From Rhynchonema sp. JSB1_4 (Eukaryota; Nematoda; Chromadorea; Monhysterida; Xyalidae): DNA of 10,488 nucleotides. A program made the translations under genes and the position numbers. Positions 6,112 to 10,488 of this stretch are shown here, piece by piece. The notes under the pieces were generated by a model that was not told where the DNA came from, did not search any database, and was given only the letters and a program-made list of their open reading frames with translations. The stretch is taken from assembly GCA_030248065.1 (NCBI GenBank), contig JASAMV010007041.1, positions 1 through 10,488 on the forward strand, given 5' to 3'. Each line of letters opens with the position of its first letter. Position 1 is the stretch's first letter.

Positions 6112-7130
6112 CTGCTTCGCCACATCGTAGAGGGGCAATTGTTACGTACTGAAACCGGGGAAGGGATGGCAGAAGTAACGACCTGCTTCGCCACATCGTA
6201 GAGGGGACAACTGTTACGTACTGCAGTCGGGGAAGGGATGGCAGAAGTAACGACCTGCTTCGCCACATCGTAGAGGGGACAAGTGTTTTGTACTGAAATC
6301 GGGGAAGGGATGGCAGAAGTAACGACCTGCTTCGCCACATCGTAGAGGGGACAAGTGTTTTGTACTGAAATCGGGGAAGGGATGGCAGAAGTAACGACCT
6401 GCTTCGCCACATCGTAGAGGGGACAAGTGTTTTGTACTGAAATCGGGGAAGGGATGGCAGAAGTAACGACCTGCTTCGCCACATCGTAGAGGGGACAACT
6501 GTTTTGTACTGAAATCGGGGAAGGGATGGCAGAAGTAACGACCTGCTTCGCCACATCGTAGAGGGGACAACTGTTTTGTACTGCAGTCGGGGAAGGGATG
6601 GCAGAAGTAACGACCTGCTTCGCCACATCGTAGAGGGGACAAGTGTTTTGTACTGAAAAAGGGGAAAAAAAAAGGGGATGGCAGAAGTAACGACCTGCTT
6701 CGCCACATCGTAGAGGGGACAAAAACAAAAAAAAAAGTGTTATGTACTGAAATCTGGGAAGGGATGGCAGAAGTAACGACCTGCTTCGCCACATCGTAGA
6801 CAAAACACCACAAAAAGGACGACAAGACAAGTGTTTTGTACTGTAAATCGGGGAAGGGGATGGCAGAAGTAACGACCTGCTTCGCCACATCGTAGAGGGG
6901 ACAAGTGTTATGTACTGAAATCGGGGAAGGGATGGCAGAAGTAACGACCTGCTTCGCCACATCGTAGAGGGGACAAGTGTTGTGTACTGAATCCCCCCCG
7001 GGGAAGGGATGGCAGGGACCTGCTTCGCCACATGGTAGAGGGGACAAGTGTTATGTACTGCAGTCGGGGAAGGGATGGCAGAAGTAACGACCTGCTTCGC
7101 CACATAGTAGAGGGGACAAGTGTTATGTAC
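6112..7130 (+). repeat. 72-bp tandem repeat, 14 copies
   Basis: Using CACATCG as marker, copies begin at 6121, 6192, 6264, 6336, 6408, 6480, 6552, 6624, 6704, 6790, 6886, 6958, 7029 and 7101 (CACATGG and CACATAG in the last two). The first eight are 71-72 bases apart and nearly identical; copies 8-10 are lengthened to 80, 86 and 96. The unit contains CTGCTTCGCCACATCGTAGA, GGGGACAAGTGTTTTGTACT and GAAATCGGGGAAGGGATGGC. Because 72 is divisible by three and the minus strand of the unit lacks stops, all three minus frames stay open for hundreds of codons. That repeat peptide (CPLYDVAKQVVTSAIPSP...) is a by-product rather than evidence of a gene. Confidence 0.95.
6655..6836 (+). repeat. A/C-rich insertions within repeat copies 8-10
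   Basis: Copy 8 has AAAAAGGGGAAAAAAAAAGG in place of AAATCGGGGAAGG (6656-6677). Copy 9 has ACAAAAACAAAAAAAAAAGT after GAGGGG (6719-6738). Copy 10 loses GAGGGG and gains an A/C-rich stretch with a few G (6801-6830). The rest of each unit is intact, so these are additions to existing units. Confidence 0.8.
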
Positions 7131-7203
7131 AACAACAAACAAAAACCCCCAAAAAAAAATAAAAACAACCACAAACAAAATAAAACAAAAAAAAAGACAA
7201 AAA
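7131..7203 (+). repeat. 73-bp A/C-rich insertion splitting the last tandem unit
   Basis: The last unit breaks after GTGTTATGTAC at 7130 and resumes with TGAAATCGGGGAAG at 7204-7217. The inserted 73 bases are almost wholly A and C, with a few T and one G. The strand bias is the same as in the insertions in copies 8-10. Confidence 0.8.
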
Positions 7204-7228
7204 TGAAATCGGGGAAGAGAGATAGGCA

Positions 7229-7474
7229 ATGATGGCTCGTAGAGGACGTGTTGAAGAGAGAAAAGGGGGAAGGGTGAAGCGAAAGAAAACGAAGAAACAA
7301 GCTGAAGAGAACGAAAGCAAAATTAAAGTAGAGAGGGCGATCAATGAAGGCGGACAAACAACGAAGGAAGAAACCACGGAAGAGGGAACCAACGTCGAGA
7401 CAAAGCCGGCCGACTTACGGTATTACGATTTATCCCGTGTTACGATATTACTATTTATCCCTTGTGGCTTGTAA
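7229..7474 (+). CDS. Lys/Glu-rich open stretch in the right arm (doubtful)
   Basis: An 81-codon frame, shared from about codon 16 onward with the minus strand of the left arm (5677-5898). It is highly charged (KRKKTKKQAEE, then NEGGQTTKEETTEEGTNVET) and ends in a hydrophobic LLFIPCGL tail. The two arms differ by a 5-base indel in the first 15 codons, so the N-terminus is not conserved in frame. The DNA is strongly purine-rich, which alone lengthens such frames. A GT at 7421 (ACG|GTATTA) could be a weak splice donor. I regard it as possibly coding but more probably compositional. Confidence 0.15.
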   Translation: MMARRGRVEERKGGRVKRKKTKKQAEENESKIKVERAINEGGQTTKEETTEEGTNVETKPADLRYYDLSRVTILLFIPCGL

Positions 7475-7935
7475 CGTGTGGCTTGTAACTTGTAATTGTT
7501 AATAATTTAACCCGGGTCAGTTTGGTGATGATGGCAATTTATAGAATCAAAAAAGCTCAGCGTCAGCGTAAACAAGTTCTATTTCTTATTTTAATGCTTT
7601 GAATGCTTGTATGTTGTTTTATATCCGATGTTAACCAATGTTCCACCGTTTGTCTACGAAAACTGTTTATTCTTGCTTGTAAATTTTATGCAGTTTTTTT
7701 TGTGAATATTTATGTTACGGAGGTATTTTATACGTTGTTAGTTACTATAAGAATGACCCATAGCTAGAGCGCTCCGTAACTCGAAGGTATCCGCGAAGTT
7801 CGTTGTGTATTACGTTTATTGGTGTGAAGGGCTAATAAGTGTAATATGGTTCCAGTAGGTACATAAGGATGTGGCCCAGAATGTTTGTTTTATGAATATT
7901 GATATCGCATGTTCTATTCCTTTATCAGGCCCTAG

Positions 7936-8058
7936 CGCGCAAGCGACAAGATCGGTTGGTCACTTGAGTACAAAGACCAGAACGCCCTGCTGAATCAGGC
8001 AACTGGCAAGGTCACATGCCTGAAATGTCACGGCGACCAAACACACCCGACAGTGTGA
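7936..8058 (+). CDS. Candidate outward-facing exon with CxxCH motif, right-arm copy
   Basis: A plausible 3' splice site, TATTCCTTTATCAGGCCCTAG ending at 7935, leads into a 40-residue frame ending in TGA at 8056-8058. The peptide starts RASDKIGWSLEYKDQNALLN and includes GKVTCLKCHGDQTHPTV. Its composition is protein-like and it has a CxxCH pair that could be half of a zinc-binding site; the same motif binds haem in c-type cytochromes, but nothing else supports that. It could be the last exon of a small gene that points out of the element and is present once per arm. A first exon could be the Lys/Glu-rich frame at 7229-7422, but that link is speculative. Confidence 0.25.
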   Translation, partial: RASDKIGWSLEYKDQNALLNQATGKVTCLKCHGDQTHPTV

Positions 8059-8072
8059 AAGAGTCGATCAGG

Positions 8073-8103
8073 GTAACGCTCAGGGATGTGCAAACAGCGT
8101 TAC
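8073..8103. other. Sub-terminal hairpin in the right arm tip
   Basis: GTAACGCT (8073-8080) pairs perfectly with AGCGTTAC (8096-8103) over a 15-base loop, 12 bases in from the element end. The left arm has the same hairpin with one mismatch (CAACGCT). Sub-terminal hairpins can be transposase or Rep-type recognition sites; that role is inference. Confidence 0.5.
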
Positions 8104-8115
8104 AGGGTGGGAAAG

Positions 8116-8221
8116 AAGCGAGGAAGAAAATTATGGTGCGTTGAAATTTTTACCGATTTTTTTTGCATCGGGATAAAACGGCGCGATTAAAAAGGACAAG
8201 GACACCGGTTTTGACTACAGC
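8116..8221. other. Short unique spacer
   Basis: Lies between the foldback element and the next transposon. It starts AAGCGAGGAAGAAAATTATG and contains T runs but no repeat shared with the rest of the window. Confidence 0.4.
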
Positions 8222-8229
8222 AGCACCAC
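8222..8229. repeat. Target-site duplication of second hAT MITE, left copy
   Basis: AGCACCAC directly precedes CAGGGTTGGG and is repeated exactly at 8732-8739. Confidence 0.9.
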
Positions 8230-8731
8230 CAGGGTTGGGCAAAAAAACGTTTTTTATTCAAAAAAATCGTTTTTTTATGAAAAAACTTTTTTAAAAAAGC
8301 GTTTTTTTAAAACGCCCAGATGACCGAAATATGCCCCCAAAAAATTGGAAAACGTTCATGTTGGGAAGAAAACGTGGTTAAATGAAGTAATTCTCTGTGT
8401 TCTGAGGCAAAATAAATCGGGGTTCAACCCTTTTCTAGCGAGTTGTTAAGATCCCATATCATCATGGGACCAACTTTGGCCGGGGTCATCACTGAAGGTC
8501 AAACTCCGTATATCGACGTATCTCGACAAAGTAAAAATTGGTCGAAAATTTTTTGAAAAAAATGGGACAAAAAATTGATTTCCTTGATAATCAGGGTACT
8601 TTCGATGAAAAATCCGGGAAAATCAAGAACATTCAGGATTTAAAAAAACGAAAAACTACCCAGGCGTTTTTTTTGAAAAAAAAAAACGTCGTTTATTAAG
8701 AAAAAACCCCGTCGTTTTTTGCCCAACCCTG
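8230..8731. mobile_element. Complete hAT-type MITE, 502 bp, A/T-run rich
   Basis: It starts CAGGGTTGGGCAAAAAAACG at 8230 and ends CGTTTTTTGCCCAACCCTG at 8731, and is flanked by a perfect 8-bp direct repeat AGCACCAC (8222-8229 and 8732-8739). CAGGG-type ends with an 8-bp duplication place it in the hAT superfamily, but the terminal sequence differs from the GGGCC-rich family to the left, so it is a separate family. Subterminal regions repeat CGTTTTTT and AAAAAACG blocks. No transposase frame. Confidence 0.9.
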
Positions 8732-8739
8732 AGCACCAC
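8732..8739. repeat. Target-site duplication of second hAT MITE, right copy
   Basis: AGCACCAC directly follows CCCAACCCTG and matches 8222-8229. Confidence 0.9.
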
Positions 8740-9035
8740 ACGTGAAAACAATAAAGACGCTAAATTCGATGCTTTTCAAATTTTGTAGCGACTTTTATTC
8801 CGCAGATGTTTCACAACTACACGTGTATAATTTCAGCCGTGTATCGAGCGCACTGCCAGCCTGCCATCGCCAACCAACGACCAATACAGCCTTCTATGGG
8901 GCGCAGCTGCTCACGTGTGCATGCAAGTTGACATCAAATTGGCATTGAAACTAATCAACGTACCTTTACAAGCCACTCGACCCCTTGATTGAAAATATCT
9001 CACGTGAAATACCGTACACCACATGCAGTGTGCTC
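8740..9035. other. Stretch without a supported gene
   Basis: Contains CACGTG/CACGTGT motifs at about 8740, 8821, 8913 and 9001, each an E-box core, and a TTTTATTCCGCAG|ATG that looks like a splice acceptor (ending at 8806) followed by 41 codons to a TGA. The encoded peptide has no recognised features. I do not call a gene. Confidence 0.25.
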
Positions 9036-9059
9036 GTTGCCTTGGTAACCAAGGGCAAC
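9036..9059. promoter_or_regulatory. Double X-box (RFX-type) motif
   Basis: GTTGCCTTGGTAAC (9036-9049) is a full-consensus X-box: GTTGCC, two bases, GGTAAC. The next bases continue GGTAACCAAGGGCAAC (9044-9059), a second, overlapping inverted copy. The whole 24-base block is close to a perfect palindrome. X-boxes bind RFX factors and, in animals, mark promoters of cilium genes. The motif is seen; the function is inferred. No adjacent gene start is identified. Confidence 0.5.
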
Positions 9060-9065
9060 ATGCAC

Positions 9066-9073
9066 CCGGAAGT
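9066..9073 (+). promoter_or_regulatory. ETS-family site next to the X-box
   Basis: CCGGAAGT is the classic GABP/ETS promoter core and lies 7 bases after the X-box block, followed by CpG-rich TTGCGCGGCACGC. Together with the X-box this makes a compact promoter-like segment. Confidence 0.4.
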
Positions 9074-9563
9074 TGCGCGGCACGCTCCGAATGCAGCTGA
9101 ATGTTCAGCTAGAATGGGGGTGCTGGGTTAGCTCGGCCCCCACGGTTAAAAACCACACCTCCTGCCCCTCTATGTAATCTAAGCTTGGTAGCGGCAATGT
9201 GCGTTTATGGGCACTTGGTGTCCGTTTATTGAAAGTTTGATGTGCGGTATGTGCGGTAAACACTTGCCTTACTTTCGTGCTGATGTTTCACGGTCATGAC
9301 AGCATGGCGTGTTTCACAGATAAAAGATAAAGGCAAACTACACCAACACGAGCCCGATTTCGAAGGTGGTGTGTATTCAAAAGAATAGAAAGAGAAAATC
9401 ATCATGCTCTACTTTGTATTCTTCAACGTGTAACATTTCCCAAATCAGCAGCCACGTCAGAATGTTTCACTATTCTGCCAGCTGCGAAATCGAGCTCATG
9501 TTGGCGTAGTTTGCCTTTACAAAGCATGATAACAATACAATGAGCTGTTGTAAGCGCACTGCA
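9074..9563. other. Stretch without a supported gene
   Basis: Small hairpins are present: AGCTGAATGTTCAGCT at about 9091-9106, and a GGGGGT...CCCCC pair around 9116-9145. A minus-strand frame at 9423-9626 (67 codons) partly overlaps the inverted-repeat element at 9564-9884. No splice sites or known motifs were found. Confidence 0.3.
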
Positions 9564-9884
9564 TAGTCCGTCCACCAGCTCATGGCACTTTGTGTTGCTG
9601 CTGGCTGGTTTGTTCCCTACCTCCACGTTCTAATGAAAGAGAAATTTAGTGTGATCGATATTGCAAAACAACTAAAAAATAACAAAATGTGTCGAAAAAG
9701 ATTGAATTCGATTAAATTTAAAATTAAATTAAAATTGATAGAACACGTCGATTTCATAAAAACCACAATTTAGGAGCAAAAATAATTTTTTTCGGAAACT
9801 CAATTTCTCTTTCATTAGAACGTGGAGGAAGGGAACAAACCAGCCAGCAGCAACACAAAGTGACATGAACTGATGGACGGACCA
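9564..9884. mobile_element. Inverted-repeat element with arms of about 87 bp
   Basis: Left arm 9564-9650 and right arm 9798-9884 are imperfect inverted copies: TAGTCCGTCCACCAGCTCAT on the left against ATGAACTGATGGACGGAC on the right, and TTGTGTTGCTGCTGGCTGGT against its exact complement. The 147-base centre is very AT-rich, with AAATTTAAAATTAAATTAAA-like runs. No target duplication is visible. It may be a decayed MITE or a local inverted duplication. Weak similarity continues a little beyond the outer ends (GCGCACTG against GTGCACTG), so the true ends are uncertain. Confidence 0.7.
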
Positions 9885-10488
9885 TACACCAGTGCACGGC
9901 CAAGATGCACAGTAAAATACGAAATGGCCCCACTGAGTGCACATATGAACCCACAAAGGAATACCTTTCTATGTAAATAGCACCGTCAAAATGGTATCGG
10001 GCCAATCACGCATCCGTACCATGAATCAGCAAGGGACGACGGCAATGGCATGAATCAGCGAAAACGAACGGAAGAGGAATCGAATAGAAAAAATATGTAC
10101 ATAGCACCGTATGTGTCTTGGTAAGCGATTGTGTACATCACCATTGTGTAGTTGTGTATGTACAGGCGACAAATGTACTTCGTCTGCCCACACACACTGA
10201 CGCTGGTAACATAAGCAGGCAAGCAGAATGGGACAATGTTCACTGTGTGAAAACACATGTACAGTATGTATGTGGAATCACCCAAAATAACAATCACACA
10301 AGCATTATTGTGACAGAGCCCCGAGTGAGTTTTTGCGCTTATCATTTGAAGTAAATGTGAATCAGTGTTATGCTCTACAAGACTGTTAATGTTTACACCA
10401 ACGGTGCAGAATTGCTTTATGCTGGAACACGTTCGAAATGCGTAACTTTCTGTATTGTTTTGCACTAACTTGTGCTTGCACACATGGG
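9885..10488. other. Terminal stretch with small direct repeats, no supported gene
   Basis: TATGTAAATAGCACCGT (9970-9986) recurs as TATGTACATAGCACCGT (10094-10110), and ATGAATCAGC occurs at about 10021 and 10050. A minus-strand frame from 10483 to 10055 (142 codons) is the longest outside the tandem array, but it is Cys/Tyr/His-rich without motifs, and one frame of this length is about what chance gives in 10 kb. It could in principle continue past the window. Confidence 0.3.

Larger units (their letters stand above)
5051..8115. mobile_element. Foldback-type element: long inverted arms around a 72-bp tandem array
   Basis: The left arm starts CTTTCCCACCCTG at 5051 and the right arm ends CAGGGTGGGAAAG at 8115. 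The inverted match extends inward almost without gaps to about 5932 and 7216, giving arms of roughly 0.88 and 0.90 kb. I found only scattered differences: single substitutions, a T-run length change, a 15-bp duplication in the right arm near 7471, and small indels near the inner ends. The spacer holds a 14-copy 72-bp tandem array. Outside 5051 and 8115 the flanks are unrelated and I find no target duplication. There is no transposase. The architecture matches foldback transposons such as Drosophila FB and sea urchin TU, which have long, repeat-containing inverted ends. That is analogy, not sequence homology. A palindromic rearrangement is the main alternative. Confidence 0.8.
7216..8115 (-). 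repeat. Right inverted arm of the foldback element
   Basis: Reverse complement of 5051-5932. It differs by a GTGGCTTGTAAC duplication around 7464-7488, an extra T in the T run near 7694, and a 5-base insertion in the purine-rich inner end (GGGGGAAGGG near 7264). That insertion shifts any frame running through the inner end. Confidence 0.85.

Noticed and set aside
6112..7130. The regular tandem array as a CRISPR array
   Set aside because: The whole 72-bp unit is conserved, with no unique spacers between short repeats, and the context is eukaryotic.
6069..7229. A 386-codon minus-strand frame, with 277- and 208-codon frames overlapping it, as a repeat-containing secreted or structural protein
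   Set aside because: The 72-bp unit is a multiple of three and stop-free on that strand, so all three minus frames are open at once. The A/C-rich insertions throw the sequence from one frame to another, and there is no sign that a single frame is kept.
7936..8058. CxxCH motif as a cytochrome c haem site
   Set aside because: A single five-residue pattern in a 40-residue candidate exon with no methionine ligand region or signal peptide is not enough.
10055..10483. 142-codon minus-strand frame as a gene
   Set aside because: No motif, splice or start evidence; about one such frame is expected by chance in a window of this size.

Overview
This window looks like repeat-rich, gene-poor nuclear DNA from a eukaryote. 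Nothing in it reads as prokaryotic: there are no tightly packed long reading frames, no operons and no ribosome binding sites. What it does hold is a set of miniature inverted-repeat transposons with clean target-site duplications, a (TG)n microsatellite, a tRNA-derived sequence, one good 3' splice site, and clusters of animal-style promoter motifs (RFX X-box, ETS, CCAAT, GC box, E2F, YY1). The last group makes an animal, probably an invertebrate, or a close relative of animals the best guess. That guess rests on motifs, not on a recognised gene.

Layout. Positions 1-2218 are a graveyard of G-rich mobile sequence. It holds GGGCC-rich hAT-like ends, a complete 420-bp hAT-type MITE (316-735) with an 8-bp duplication, a degenerate array of a GGGGGATACCTACTGTACC motif, and two related TA-flanked MITEs (127-228 and 1143-1635). 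Positions 2316-2640 hold a short AGGCTT array and then a GC-rich, promoter-like block. Positions 3155-3350 carry 79-bp hairpin repeats whose stems show a compensated base change. A minus-strand terminal coding exon (3675-3854), with a polypyrimidine tract and AG acceptor, is the best protein-coding evidence in the window; I do not recognise the protein. Positions 4135-5000 hold a truncated second copy of the first hAT MITE, a tRNA-like sequence, dispersed GGGGTTGGTCT-type repeats and a microsatellite.

The centrepiece is 5051-8115, a roughly 3.07-kb foldback structure. Two nearly identical inverted arms of about 0.9 kb flank a spacer carrying 14 copies of a 72-bp tandem repeat. The later repeat copies have been enlarged by A/C-rich insertions. 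I see no transposase, so if it moves it is non-autonomous. Each arm carries the same outward-facing possible exon (a CxxCH peptide) and a Lys/Glu-rich open stretch; both are weak gene candidates. The long reading frames on the minus strand of the tandem array come from a stop-free repeat whose length is a multiple of three, and I do not treat them as genes.

To the right are a second, unrelated complete hAT-type MITE (8230-8731, perfect 8-bp duplication), a double X-box next to an ETS site (9036-9073), and a 321-bp inverted-repeat element (9564-9884) whose arms encode related peptides. The last 600 bases show only small direct repeats and no supportable gene. The window shows no coordinated gene set. 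Its interest lies in the foldback element, the hairpin repeats and the layered transposon history.
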